From Erysipelotrichaceae bacterium (GTDB lineage Bacteria; Bacillota_I; Bacilli_A; RFN20; CAG-449): DNA of 64,000 nt. The stretch spans positions 100,463-164,462 of the forward strand of contig SVBA01000001.1 in NCBI GenBank assembly GCA_015059095.1, given 5' to 3'. The first letter of the stretch is position 1. Every line of letters starts with the position of its first letter. Under the pieces are notes generated by a model. It worked only from the letters and a program-made list of their open reading frames with translations. It was not told the origin of the DNA and made no database searches. Made by a program: the position numbers and the translations under genes. This document shows, piece after piece, positions 1 to 8,349 of the stretch.

Positions 1-357
1 TTCAACAGTTTTATCATTTAAACCTAAGTTTAAGATTGTATCCATCATACCAGGCATAGAAACTCTAGCACCTGAACGAACTGATACTAATAATGGGTTT
101 TTGTCTCCGCCGAATGTTTTTCCTGATTCAGCTTCGACTTCGTGAATTTTGTTATAAATTTCTTCAATAATGAAGTCTGGTAATTTTTTACCACTATCGT
201 AATAAAGAGTACAAGCTTCAGTAGAAATAGTGAAACCAAATGGAATTGGTACACCAATGTGAGTCATTTCTGCTAAACCAGCACCTTTACCTCCAAGAAG
301 TTCTTTGCCTAAGCCATAAGCTTCTTTGAAGTTATAAACATATTGTTTTGTTGGCAT
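1..357 (-). CDS. ppdK: Pyruvate, phosphate dikinase, N-terminal part (cut by window edge)
   Basis: The reverse strand reads [10 protein letters not shown] at its start and contains [10 protein letters not shown] a little further on, then a stretch ending in a [16 protein letters not shown] segment. This is the N-terminal ATP-grasp (nucleotide-binding) domain of pyruvate, phosphate dikinase. The enzyme interconverts pyruvate + ATP + Pi and PEP + AMP + PPi, usually as part of PPi-linked glycolysis or PEP supply in anaerobes. Only the first 119 codons of a protein that is normally about 875-890 residues are present; the rest lies beyond position 1. The ATG at 355-357 is preceded by a strong AGGAGGAGA ribosome-binding site (minus strand, about 361-369). 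The leader upstream can fold into alternative hairpins (see the separate entry). The family call is firm; activity cannot be judged from this fragment. Confidence 0.93.
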   Translation of the reverse strand, partial: MPTKQYVYNFKEAYGLGKELLGGKGAGLAEMTHIGVPIPFGFTISTEACTLYYDSGKKLPDFIIEEIYNKIHEVEAESGKTFGGDKNPLLVSVRSGARVSMPGMMDTILNLGLNDKTVE

Positions 358-360
358 ATT

Positions 361-410
361 TCTCCTCCTAAATAGTGAACTATTTAAGCGCACTTAAAAA
401 TAGTTCCTTA
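361..410 (-). promoter_or_regulatory. Structured 5' leader of ppdK with two competing hairpins
   Basis: On the minus strand the segment complementary to 377-406 forms a stem GAACTAT..TTAAG / CTTAA..ATAGTTC around a TGCG loop. The same 3' arm can instead pair in a tight hairpin AAATAGT-TC-ACTATTT (370-385) that abuts the AGGAGG ribosome-binding site. The two folds exclude each other. The pairing is read directly; any regulatory role is inferred. Confidence 0.4.
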
Positions 411-516
411 TGCTACGGGATTATTTTAACATAGTTAAAAGTAAAAATATACATATTTTTTATTTGTTTTTTACAAAATAAAACGAAAAATAAAGGGAAT
501 AGAAAAAAAGAAGAGA

Positions 517-1215
517 TTATCTTTTGTATTTTAAAAGTTCTTCGATCTCTTCTTTTGTTAATTCTCTATATTTTCCTAACGGTAAATCGTTAACGGTTAA
601 AAAAGAAAATTGAATTCTATCAAGTTCAATAACCTCTAAACCAAATGAAGAAAACATTCTTTTTACTTGGTGATATTTACCTTGATGTAATGTAACTTTT
701 CCAACATTAGAAGAAATAATTTCTAGTTTAGCAGGTAAAGTTAATTCGTTATCTAATATTATACCTTCTTCAAAAGTTTTAATAATCGAAGGAGGAATAT
801 CTTTATCAAGTGTTGCTATATAAATTTTATCCACGTGTCTTTTAGGAGATAGTAACGAGTGCGCTAATTGGCCATCGTCAGTTATCAATAATGTTCCGGT
901 TGTATCTTTATCTAATCTTCCAACTGGGAACAAATTAAGATATGAATATTCAGGAAGCAAATCTAAAACTGTATTTTGTTTATTGTCCTCTGTAGCAGAC
1001 AAATAACCTTTAGGTTTATTTAATAAAAAATAGTGAAATTCCTTGTATTCAATTAATTCATTATCATATCTTATAGAATCTGTAAGAGGATTTATATTTA
1101 AATCGCTTTTGGTAACAATTTTGTCGTTCACAGTTACTAGTTTCTTTTTTATTAATTGTTTTACATCTTTTCTAGAACCAAAACCACTGTTTGAAAGAAA
1201 TTTATCTAATCTCAT
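517..1215 (-). CDS. rRNA pseudouridine synthase, RsuA/RluB/RluE/RluF family
   Basis: This 232-residue protein starts with an S4 RNA-binding domain (about residues 1-45, MRLDKFLSNSGFGSR) and continues with a pseudouridine synthase domain. The signature GRLDKDTTG lies at residues 99-107, with the catalytic aspartate at about 102. Members isomerise one uridine in 16S or 23S rRNA to pseudouridine; the length and single S4 domain fit the RsuA/RluB group, and the exact target base cannot be read from the sequence. Its start overlaps the end of the upstream DUF368 gene by 14 bases, and the AAAGGAG ribosome-binding site lies inside that gene, so the two are translationally coupled. The stop is TAA. 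Confidence 0.92.
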   Translation of the reverse strand: MRLDKFLSNSGFGSRKDVKQLIKKKLVTVNDKIVTKSDLNINPLTDSIRYDNELIEYKEFHYFLLNKPKGYLSATEDNKQNTVLDLLPEYSYLNLFPVGRLDKDTTGTLLITDDGQLAHSLLSPKRHVDKIYIATLDKDIPPSIIKTFEEGIILDNELTLPAKLEIISSNVGKVTLHQGKYHQVKRMFSSFGLEVIELDRIQFSFLTVNDLPLGKYRELTKEEIEELLKYKR

Positions 1216-2110
1216 TTTCTTCTCCTTTTTCTTTTTTTGAAAGATTTTTTTCTAATAGGAAAGTTAGTAAGAAACCTCCTATTAAGCAAAGGATACTTAA
1301 TATAATTGATAGAGGCGAAAAATCGATTGTGTACTCTGAATCTGTAATAGTCACATAAAACATAGTAAATATAGATCCGACTACGAATCCTATTATACTA
1401 AAATAGGTATCTATAGTGTGCTTTTTTAGCAAAAAACCCATTAGTTTTGAGGTTGCAAAGAATCCAAAAATCAAACCGATTCCTGCTGGTAGAAGAATAA
1501 GAATATTATGACCTAAATTTTGAAAGTTTAATAATTCACCAAGTATTAATAATATAGGAGTATATACCCCCATAATCATCATAATTGATGAACCAGAAAT
1601 TCCAGGAACAACTAGAGCAACTGCGGCTAATATACCAGCTATAAATAAATATATGAACAAGAATAAAGTGAGTTTTGAAAAATCTATTGAAACATTAGTG
1701 ACAATAAATAATAAACTAATCATGAGCGCTAAAGAAACAAGACCGATTATTACTCCTTTAATTGTTTCTTTTCCTTGTACTTTTTTATAGAGTTGAGGAA
1801 CTCCTCCTATAATTAATCCTGCGAATAAAGATACTATTATTAAAGGTGCGTGCTGCAGCCCTAAAGTTAGTGGATAAATTAAAGCTACAAACCCTACTCC
1901 TATACCTAACGCGAAAGGAAAGAGGTTGGAAAAAGATTCTTTAAAATTTTTAAATAAGTTATTAACAGAATCAATAAGCTTATCATATATGTTTAATAAA
2001 ACCATTAAACTTCCTCCAGAAACGCCTGGAACAATCATACAAACACCAACAATTATTCCTTTTAGAAAAAGAAATAATTTATCTTTAAATTTTGTAAAAA
2101 AGTTTTTCAT
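1202..2110 (-). CDS. DUF368 membrane protein, probable polyprenyl-phosphate translocase (PopT type)
   Basis: This 302-residue polytopic membrane protein opens with a lysine/phenylalanine-rich N terminus and the DUF368 signature GVCMIVPGVSGGSLMVLL. A second, internally repeated motif LVVPGISGSSIMMI sits near residue 170, so the protein has the two-fold inverted-repeat look of the family. DUF368 (PopT) proteins have been implicated in returning undecaprenyl phosphate across the membrane for cell-wall lipid-carrier recycling; that role is transferred from the family. About eight hydrophobic segments are visible. The ATG follows AAGGTGAGAAT on the minus strand. It is the first gene of a two-gene operon with the pseudouridine synthase. 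Confidence 0.88.
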   Translation of the reverse strand: MKNFFTKFKDKLFLFLKGIIVGVCMIVPGVSGGSLMVLLNIYDKLIDSVNNLFKNFKESFSNLFPFALGIGVGFVALIYPLTLGLQHAPLIIVSLFAGLIIGGVPQLYKKVQGKETIKGVIIGLVSLALMISLLFIVTNVSIDFSKLTLFLFIYLFIAGILAAVALVVPGISGSSIMMIMGVYTPILLILGELLNFQNLGHNILILLPAGIGLIFGFFATSKLMGFLLKKHTIDTYFSIIGFVVGSIFTMFYVTITDSEYTIDFSPLSIILSILCLIGGFLLTFLLEKNLSKKEKGEENEIR

Positions 2111-2209
2111 ATTCTCACCTTAGTAAATTATATAATCTTTTATAACAAAACTAAACAAAATTTATATATTTTAAAAAAATGTCAATATTAATATTGAAGG
2201 AGAAAGAGT

Positions 2210-2527
2210 ATGCCAAAAATTATATGTAAAGATACTAATTGTCAACACAACTGTTGTGCACAATGTTTAAAAGAAGCAATCAAAGTTTCAAAAAGAGCGT
2301 TTTGTCATAGTTTTGATGGAAAAAATGATACTGTTCCAGAAACAAATGATAAAACAATGAAAGAAGAGTACGCAAAAGAATTTAAGCAAGAATTTATAGA
2401 AAATCAAAGCGTATGTTGTGATGCTAGAAATTGTGCTTCAAATGAAAATGGATATTGTATTAAAAACGCAATAGAAGTAAGAAAAAAGGATTTTGGAGCA
2501 AAATGTATGTCTTTTTTAGAAAGATAG
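2210..2527 (+). CDS. DUF1540 cysteine-rich small protein, two copies of the domain
   Basis: The 105-residue protein holds two tandem copies of a DUF1540-like module of about 35-40 residues. The first carries CKDTNC, CCAQC and a later FCHSF; the second carries CCDARNC, GYC and KCMSF. The regular cysteine spacing suggests metal binding or a redox role, but the family has no settled function. It stands alone: a good AAGGAGAAAGAGT ribosome-binding site precedes the ATG and a strong hairpin terminator follows at 2533. The stop is TAG. The assignment rests on cysteine pattern and length; no biochemical function is implied. Confidence 0.75.
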   Translation: MPKIICKDTNCQHNCCAQCLKEAIKVSKRAFCHSFDGKNDTVPETNDKTMKEEYAKEFKQEFIENQSVCCDARNCASNENGYCIKNAIEVRKKDFGAKCMSFLER

Positions 2528-2532
2528 TTAAT

Positions 2533-2560
2533 AAGTGGTAATTTATAATTACCGCTTTTA
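2533..2560 (+). terminator. Rho-independent terminator after the DUF1540 gene
   Basis: An 11-base stem AAGTGGTAATT (2533-2543) and AATTACCGCTT (2547-2557), with one G-T pair and a TAT loop, is followed by a short T run. It separates this gene from pth. Confidence 0.75.
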
Positions 2561-2569
2561 ATTTGTTTG

Positions 2570-2578
2570 TGATATAAT
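2570..2578 (+). promoter_or_regulatory. Extended -10 promoter for pth-mfd
   Basis: TGATATAAT is a perfect extended -10 box (TGnTATAAT) just after the preceding terminator and about 36 bases upstream of the pth start. No good -35 box is seen, as is common with extended -10 promoters. Confidence 0.6.
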
Positions 2579-2613
2579 CTTAATGTTAATTCTATTAACA
2601 TATGGAGGTTTGC

Positions 2614-3168
2614 ATGATTCTTATTGTTGGTTTAGGAAATCCGGGTCACGAATATGAAGGTTCAAGACACAATATGGGATTTGATGTTATTGACAAATTT
2701 GCTGAAGACAAACTTGGAGTTGATATTGATAAAAAGGGCTTTAAAGGTTTGTACAACAAAGTTAATTTTAAAGGACAGCAAGTTCTACTTTTAAAACCGC
2801 AAACATATATGAATCTTTCAGGACAATCTGTGGTAGAAATTGTTAATTTTTTCAAAATAAAGATTGAAGACATTATCGTCATTTATGATGATATGGATTT
2901 GGTCCCGGGAAAAATTAGAATTAGAAGCAACGGATCTTCTGGAGGACATAATGGAATTAAAAATATAATTTCTCTACTAGGTACTCAAGAAATAAAAAGA
3001 ATTAGAGTAGGAGTAGGAAAAACAGATAAGAGTGTTATCGATTTTGTTTTAGGAAAACCATCTAGTGATGATAGAATGTTAATCGATACTGCTATCAACA
3101 AAGCGGTTAATGCTCTTGAAGACCTCTTAGTTAATGGGTTTAAACACACTTTAAATTGTTTTAACTAA
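2614..3168 (+). CDS. pth: Peptidyl-tRNA hydrolase
   Basis: A 184-residue bacterial Pth. It cleaves peptidyl-tRNA released by drop-off, recycling tRNA in the cytoplasm. The signatures are LIVGLGNPG at the N terminus, SRHNMGF just after it (containing the catalytic histidine), KPQTYMNLSG, and the IIVIYDDMDL and GSSGGHNGIKN blocks. An in-frame ATG four codons upstream (2602) overlaps the GGAGG sequence at 2604-2608, which is the ribosome-binding site for the ATG at 2614, so I chose the shorter form. It ends two bases before mfd, the same pair order as in Bacillus (spoVC-mfd). Confidence 0.96.
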   Translation: MILIVGLGNPGHEYEGSRHNMGFDVIDKFAEDKLGVDIDKKGFKGLYNKVNFKGQQVLLLKPQTYMNLSGQSVVEIVNFFKIKIEDIIVIYDDMDLVPGKIRIRSNGSSGGHNGIKNIISLLGTQEIKRIRVGVGKTDKSVIDFVLGKPSSDDRMLIDTAINKAVNALEDLLVNGFKHTLNCFN

Positions 3169-3170
3169 TT

Positions 3171-6100
3171 ATGAAATCAATCTTTGAAAAACTTCAAAAT
3201 AGCAAAGCCACTACCCACCTTTTAAAAAAAGAGGGGCGTTTTGTCGTGGAAGATTGTTTGTCTTGTTCTTTATTATTAGGTTCTGCTTTTATAAAGGAAC
3301 CTCAAAAAATTTGTGTTGTTGCGCCTAATTTATACTCTGCTCAACAAATATATGAACAATTAATCAATTTAGTTGGAGAAGAAAATACTTTATTTTATCC
3401 ACAAGATGAGGTTGTTCGTTTTGAATCAGAAGCTTATTCGAAAGAAATGGTTTCTCAAAGGCTTTATGTAATGGAAAAAGCAATGGAAGAAAAACCAAGA
3501 ATTCTTATTTGTCATGCCGCTTCAGTGACTAGATATTTACCAGAAGTAGATACTTTTAATAAAAAAATTATTAGATTGAAAAAAGGAGATAAAATAAATT
3601 TAAAAGAGATAACTAATAAATTGATTGATCAATCTTTTACTAGAGTAAATAAAATTGACGGATCTTTACAATTTGCATTAAGAGGAGATATATTAGATAT
3701 CTATCCTATTAATTTAGATAATCCAATTAGAATAGATGTGTTTGGTGATGAAATAGAATCTATCAGATTCTTTAATATTAGCGACCAACTTTCAAACCAA
3801 GAGATAGAGAATGTAAATATTTATCCGGCCTCTGATATGATAAAACAAGAGGGTTTTTCCGAAAAAATAAGCACTATTCTTCTGAATGAATGTAAAAAAA
3901 CTAAGGATTATTTAACTGCAGAACTATATAATGAATTAGAAAAAAATATCATTAAAGATATAGAAAGTATAGAAAACAATGGTTTAAATGAGAATCATTA
4001 TAAATACTATTCTTTATTATTAAATAAAAAGGTTAACATACTGGATTATTTTAATCCGTCTTTTACTTTTGTTTATGATTGGAATAAAACATTAGACGCA
4101 TATAATTTTTTAATAGAACAATTGTATGCTTATTATTCTGAATTGTTTAAAAATGGAAAGGCTTTGAAAAGATATGATTTTTTTGATGAATTGATAGATT
4201 CCTTACAACATTCCAAATATGTAATTAACTCCTACTCTACACGATTAGGAAAAGAAGATATTGAAATTAAAACTAGAGCGATTCCTGAGGTTGCAAGCAA
4301 TGTAATTAAGTCTATTGATAATGTTGAAGAATTTGTTGTTCAAGGAAAGAAAGTTATTATTTGTTTGATGGATTCTCAATATGAAACATATAAGAGTTAT
4401 TTAAAAGATTTCTCTATTGATTTTGATGAAATTAAACCTAATGATATTCCTAATAAAGAAATAGGATTAACTCATTTTAAGTTGATGGAAGGATTTGAGT
4501 TAGTAGAAGAAAAAATCGTCTATCTTTCTCCAAGAGAAATTTTTGGATATAAGCCGCATGTTAGTAAGTTTTTAACAAGATATAAAACCGCTAAAGTTCT
4601 CAAATCGTACGAAGAACTAGAAAAAGGTGATTATGTAGTGCATGAAGAATGTGGTATTGGACAATTTGAAGAAATATGTACAATGCTAGTTCAGGGTGTG
4701 CATAAAGATTTTTTGAAAATTAAATATGCAAATGCGGGTGTTCTTTATGTTCCACTAGAACAATTTAGACTAGTTAGAAAGTATGTTTCTAAAGAAGGAG
4801 CAGTTCCTAAGATAAATAAAATAGGAGGAACAGAATGGGAAAAGACAAAACAAAAGATTAAAAATAGAGTAAATGATTTAGCTGATCGTCTTATTCAATT
4901 ATATGCGATTAGAAATTCTACTCCTGGTTTTAGTTTTAAAGAAGATGATGAATTCCAATACGCTTTTGAAAAAGCTTTCCCTTATGTCTTAACAAGTGAT
5001 CAACTAAAAGCATTAGAAGAAATAAAAAAGGATATGGAAGCTCCGTATCCAATGGATAGATTATTATGTGGTGATGTTGGATTTGGAAAAACAGAAGTTG
5101 CATTTAGAGCAGCGTTTAAAGCAATATTAAGCGGCACACAAGTTGCATTGTTATGTCCTACTACTTTATTAGCTAGACAACATTATGAAAAAGCAATTGA
5201 AAGATTCTCTCTTTTTGGTGTGAAAATTGCAATGTTTTCTAGATTTATACCAGAATCAATACAAAAAAAGCAAATTGAAGAGATTGGGAAAGGAAACGTT
5301 CATTTAATTATTGGAACGCATAGACTTTTATCTAAAGACATATATATTCCTAATTTAAAACTGTTAATTATTGATGAAGAACAAAGATTCGGTGTTGAGC
5401 ATAAAGAAAAAATTAAAGAACTAACGAAAAATATAGATTGCTTAACATTAACTGCGACTCCTATTCCCCGTACTTTACAAATGTCTCTACTTGGAATGAG
5501 AAGTTTATCTCAATTACAATCTGCCCCACTAAATAGAATGCCAATACAAACCTATGTTTCGCCAATAGATGATGTTTTAATAAAAGAAGTTATAGAAAGA
5601 GAGTTATCTAGAGAAGGTCAAGTGTTCTATTTACATAACGTCACTTCAACTATTGGTAGTAAAGTTAGAAAATTACAAAGTTTAGTGAAAAGTGCAAGAA
5701 TAGATTTTGTGCATGGAAAAATGGATAAAGATGCGATAGAAGATGTAATGAGTAGATTTTATAATGGAGAAATTGATGTTCTTGTATGTACTTCTATTAT
5801 TGAAACAGGGTTAGATATTGCAAACGCAAATAGTATAATTGTAGAAAACGCCGATAAATTTGGGTTATCTCAACTATATCAAATAAAAGGACGCGTTGGA
5901 AGAAGCAATAGGATAGCATATGCATACTTGCTATACGATGACCAAAAAGAACTATCTGAAGTTGCTAAAAAAAGATTGAAAGCACTAAAAGATTTTACAG
6001 AACTTGGCTCAGGATTTAAAATTGCACAAAGAGATTTATCTATTAGAGGAGCAGGAGACATATTAGGTCCTGAACAAGCCGGATTTATTGATACAGTTGG

Positions 6101-6614
6101 AATAGATATGTACCTTAAATTATTAAATGAAGTAATTAATGAGAAAAAAGGGATTCTTCCACAACATGACAACGTAAAAGTTTCTAACTTAACTATGGAT
6201 GGATATATTCCAAATGATTATGTTGATGAAGGAAGTAAGTTGGAGGTTTATCAAGAAATACAAAACATTAGTTCTATTGCTCAATTAGAATTATTTAAAA
6301 GAAAATTGAAGGATATTTATGGGAAACTACCTCAGCAAGTTCAACTTTTAATACGAAAAAGAAAAATCGACATTTTAGGTTCACATCCATATATTGATGA
6401 AATGAAAGAAGAGATGGGATCTATTGTTATTACCCTCACTAAAGAAGCTTCTGCAATAAACAAAATCGGAATAATTTTGTTTGAAAAATTGGGAGTAATC
6501 GCAAAAAACATTAAAGCTTCTTTTATTAATAGACAAATAAAAATGAGACTTATGAAGAGTCATAACTTCTTAGAAGAATTAGAAAAAGTATTGGAGATTG
6601 TTTCGGAGTTATAA
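3171..6614 (+). CDS. mfd: Transcription-repair coupling factor Mfd
   Basis: This 1147-residue protein has the full Mfd layout. The UvrB-like N-terminal modules come first. The RNA-polymerase-interacting CarD-like domain follows (about residues 480-580, with DYVVHEECGIGQF). Then comes the RecG-like translocase: Walker A LLCGDVGFGKTE at about 631, the DEEQRFG box at about 734, TATPIPRTLQMSL, and a C-terminal TRCF domain. It removes RNA polymerase stalled at lesions and recruits UvrA. The length matches the family (about 1150). It follows pth by two bases with no clear ribosome-binding site of its own, so coupling to pth translation is likely. The next gene has its own -10 box. Confidence 0.97.
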   Translation: MKSIFEKLQNSKATTHLLKKEGRFVVEDCLSCSLLLGSAFIKEPQKICVVAPNLYSAQQIYEQLINLVGEENTLFYPQDEVVRFESEAYSKEMVSQRLYVMEKAMEEKPRILICHAASVTRYLPEVDTFNKKIIRLKKGDKINLKEITNKLIDQSFTRVNKIDGSLQFALRGDILDIYPINLDNPIRIDVFGDEIESIRFFNISDQLSNQEIENVNIYPASDMIKQEGFSEKISTILLNECKKTKDYLTAELYNELEKNIIKDIESIENNGLNENHYKYYSLLLNKKVNILDYFNPSFTFVYDWNKTLDAYNFLIEQLYAYYSELFKNGKALKRYDFFDELIDSLQHSKYVINSYSTRLGKEDIEIKTRAIPEVASNVIKSIDNVEEFVVQGKKVIICLMDSQYETYKSYLKDFSIDFDEIKPNDIPNKEIGLTHFKLMEGFELVEEKIVYLSPREIFGYKPHVSKFLTRYKTAKVLKSYEELEKGDYVVHEECGIGQFEEICTMLVQGVHKDFLKIKYANAGVLYVPLEQFRLVRKYVSKEGAVPKINKIGGTEWEKTKQKIKNRVNDLADRLIQLYAIRNSTPGFSFKEDDEFQYAFEKAFPYVLTSDQLKALEEIKKDMEAPYPMDRLLCGDVGFGKTEVAFRAAFKAILSGTQVALLCPTTLLARQHYEKAIERFSLFGVKIAMFSRFIPESIQKKQIEEIGKGNVHLIIGTHRLLSKDIYIPNLKLLIIDEEQRFGVEHKEKIKELTKNIDCLTLTATPIPRTLQMSLLGMRSLSQLQSAPLNRMPIQTYVSPIDDVLIKEVIERELSREGQVFYLHNVTSTIGSKVRKLQSLVKSARIDFVHGKMDKDAIEDVMSRFYNGEIDVLVCTSIIETGLDIANANSIIVENADKFGLSQLYQIKGRVGRSNRIAYAYLLYDDQKELSEVAKKRLKALKDFTELGSGFKIAQRDLSIRGAGDILGPEQAGFIDTVGIDMYLKLLNEVINEKKGILPQHDNVKVSNLTMDGYIPNDYVDEGSKLEVYQEIQNISSIAQLELFKRKLKDIYGKLPQQVQLLIRKRKIDILGSHPYIDEMKEEMGSIVITLTKEASAINKIGIILFEKLGVIAKNIKASFINRQIKMRLMKSHNFLEELEKVLEIVSEL

Positions 6615-6677
6615 TTCGTGATTGATACGAAAAAATCTATTCTTTTAAAAAATGATGAAATAAAAATAATATAGTAG

Positions 6678-6683
6678 TATAAT
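6678..6683 (+). promoter_or_regulatory. -10 promoter box for the small lipoprotein gene
   Basis: A TATAAT hexamer sits about 50 bases before the ATG at 6732, in an AT-rich gap after mfd. No convincing -35 element or TG extension is seen. Confidence 0.4.
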
Positions 6684-6731
6684 AAAAATAGGTAAATCGT
6701 ATAGATTACAAAATGAAAGGAAATTATTAGA

Positions 6732-7145
6732 ATGAAAAAATCAGGAATTTTATTATTAGCAAGCGTTGCTCTATTATTAACTTCATGTGGTGCAAAATAC
6801 ACATTAAAAGGAAGCGACGATACAGTATTAACTTTAGGCGGATCTTCATTTACAATTGTTTCTGATGAAGGTAAGTTAATTAAAACAGTCAACGGAAAAG
6901 CTGAAGAAGGCGAAAAAGAAGGACAATATTTATTAACTGTAACTCAAGAAAGTTATCAACTAGAAAAAGGCGAAACTCTTACTGCTTTTGAAGAAACTAT
7001 ATTAGGACTTGGTTGGTCTAGTGCTGATCTTGAAAAATTAGGAGAAGGTAAGAAAGTTTCTAAAAAACTTGCTGAAGAAGATTACTATACAGTAAAAATT
7101 GCTGTTGATACAGAAGAAAAAGTTTATTCTATCGTATTATTCTAA
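6732..7145 (+). CDS. Small lipoprotein of unknown function
   Basis: The 137-residue protein starts with a lipoprotein signal (MKKSGILLLASVALLLTSCG) whose lipobox LTSC places the lipidated cysteine at about residue 19. The mature part is short, acidic and rich in Lys/Glu, with alternating hydrophobic residues suggestive of beta structure (YTLKGSDDTVLTLGGSSF). I recognise no domain. It has its own promoter-like -10 box and a strong terminator, so it is a single-gene unit between mfd and spoVT, a position with no counterpart in the Bacillus gene order. Export and lipidation are well supported; function is unknown. Confidence 0.8.
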   Translation: MKKSGILLLASVALLLTSCGAKYTLKGSDDTVLTLGGSSFTIVSDEGKLIKTVNGKAEEGEKEGQYLLTVTQESYQLEKGETLTAFEETILGLGWSSADLEKLGEGKKVSKKLAEEDYYTVKIAVDTEEKVYSIVLF

Positions 7146-7171
7146 TTGAAGAAATAATAACAAAAATAAAT

Positions 7172-7206
7172 AGGTGCATAGATTTGTAATCTAGCACCTT
7201 TTTTGT
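7172..7206 (+). terminator. Rho-independent terminator after the small lipoprotein
   Basis: The stem AGGTGC-a-TAGATT pairs with AATCTA-GCACCT (one bulged A, TGT loop) and is followed by at least six T residues. Confidence 0.85.
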
Positions 7207-7257
7207 ATATTTTTTTATTAAATTCAAACACTATTAGTAATTGTTGAGGTGTTATTT

Positions 7258-7776
7258 ATGAAAACGAATGGAATTGTTAGAAGAATAGATGGACTAGGAA
7301 GAATTGTTATACCTATTCACATGAGAAAAGAATTGAATTTGTTTGAAAATGATAATGTTGAATTATTAATAGAAGATAAAGAAATAAAAATTAGAAAATA
7401 CACTTCCTTAAATGGAAGTGGCGAAATATTTTCTAAAATTACGGAATCTATATATAAAGCAATAGGAGGAACCATAATTATTGTTGATGAAGAACAAATT
7501 CTTGCATCTTATGGCGAAAAAAGGAATATATATAAACCATTTTGTAATATTTCTTCAAATTTAAAGATTAGATTTGAAAAAGAATTTGATGTAACAAAAG
7601 AAAATTATCTATTAATAGGAACAATTGAAGAAGAAAACAATCTTTTAGTACCAATTAAAGGTCCAATGGGTAAAAAAATAGGCGCGATAATTCATATATA
7701 TTCTGGAAATTTATTAGAAAATAATCGAATATTACTCTCGTCTTATGCTATATTTATAGAAGAGATGTTGAGGTAA
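7258..7776 (+). CDS. spoVT: SpoVT-like AbrB-family transcriptional regulator
   Basis: A 172-residue protein with an N-terminal AbrB/SpoVT swapped-hairpin DNA-binding domain (KTNGIVRRIDGLGRIVIP, residues 2-19, through about 50) and a C-terminal GAF-like domain, as in B. subtilis SpoVT (178 residues). SpoVT modulates sigma-G-dependent gene expression in the forespore; that role is known for the family only. A GTG at 7249 would add three residues, but it lies within the GAGGTG ribosome-binding site, so ATG 7258 is the start. It follows mfd as in Bacillus, with a lipoprotein gene between, and is directly followed by rqcP two bases after its stop. Confidence 0.88.
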   Translation: MKTNGIVRRIDGLGRIVIPIHMRKELNLFENDNVELLIEDKEIKIRKYTSLNGSGEIFSKITESIYKAIGGTIIIVDEEQILASYGEKRNIYKPFCNISSNLKIRFEKEFDVTKENYLLIGTIEEENNLLVPIKGPMGKKIGAIIHIYSGNLLENNRILLSSYAIFIEEMLR

Positions 7777-7778
7777 AT

Positions 7779-8039
7779 ATGAGATTAGATAAATATTTAA
7801 AAGTAGCACGTGTAATAAAAAGAAGAACAATTGCAAAAGATATATTAGATCTTGGATTTGTAAAAATTAATGGACGTAATGCTAAACCAAGCACCGAAGT
7901 GAAAGTTGGAGATGTTTTAGAATTAACATTAGGTGAAAGAATATTGAAAATAGAAGTGAAAGCAATTACTCCATATGCCAAAAAAGAAAGTTCTTCAGAA
8001 ATGTTTGAAATATTAGAAGATAAAAAGGTATTAAATTAA
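7779..8039 (+). CDS. rqcP: S4-domain RNA-binding protein RqcP (YabO/Hsp15-like)
   Basis: This 86-residue protein is essentially one S4 domain (MRLDKYLKVARVIKRRTIAK, then VKINGRNAKPSTEVKVGDVLEL). In Bacillus the equivalent gene yabO encodes RqcP, which works with RqcH on stalled 50S subunits to add C-terminal alanine tails to incomplete peptides. The gene lies between spoVT and yabP, as in Bacillus (where mazG/yabN and yabM also intervene; both are missing here). It starts two bases after spoVT. Its TAA stop lies in the 5' arm of a hairpin that reaches into the yabP ribosome-binding site. Confidence 0.88.
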   Translation: MRLDKYLKVARVIKRRTIAKDILDLGFVKINGRNAKPSTEVKVGDVLELTLGERILKIEVKAITPYAKKESSSEMFEILEDKKVLN

Positions 8040-8074
8040 CCTCCTTACCATAAATTTGAGTGGGAGGTTTTTTT
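8038..8074 (+). promoter_or_regulatory. Hairpin with T tract that contains the yabP ribosome-binding site
   Basis: AACCTCC (8038-8044) pairs perfectly with GGAGGTT (8063-8069), and seven T residues (8068-8074) follow. It looks like an intrinsic terminator, yet its 3' arm is the GGAGG that should initiate yabP at 8075. It could be a partial terminator, a ribosome-binding-site sequestering element, or both. Confidence 0.55.
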
Positions 8075-8347
8075 ATGGAAAATAACAAATCAAACAGCTT
8101 AATAAAAGTTGAAAACAGAAATAATTGTATTTTAGAAGGAGTGACAAAATTAGATAGTTTTGATGATAAAGAATTTTTATTGGAAACAATAGATGGATAT
8201 TTACATATAAAAGGTAAAAATTTGTCATTAGGAAATATGAATATGGAAGAAGGAAAACTAACAATTCAAGGAACTGTAGATTCGTTGATTTATTTAAATA
8301 AAGTAGCAAATAAAGAAAAAAACTTTTTTAAAAAAATATTTAAATAA
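8075..8347 (+). CDS. yabP: Sporulation protein YabP
   Basis: A 90-residue member of the YabP/YqfC family. The diagnostic core is FDDKEFLLETIDGYLHIKGKNL followed by an LSLGNMNMEEGKLTI strand and a VDSLIYL tail, all close to YabP of Bacillus. YabP is a spore-coat-assembly or sporulation protein of the mother cell; the precise activity is not known. The ATG at 8075 follows GGAGGT, and a GTG further upstream is rejected because it would bury that site. It is followed two bases later by yabQ, the standard pairing in spore formers. Confidence 0.85.
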   Translation: MENNKSNSLIKVENRNNCILEGVTKLDSFDDKEFLLETIDGYLHIKGKNLSLGNMNMEEGKLTIQGTVDSLIYLNKVANKEKNFFKKIFK

Positions 8348-8349
8348 AT

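Noticed and set aside
1043..1240. Plus-strand open frame over the pseudouridine-synthase start
   Set aside because: Low-complexity Phe/Leu translation of A-rich minus-strand DNA; a shadow of real genes.
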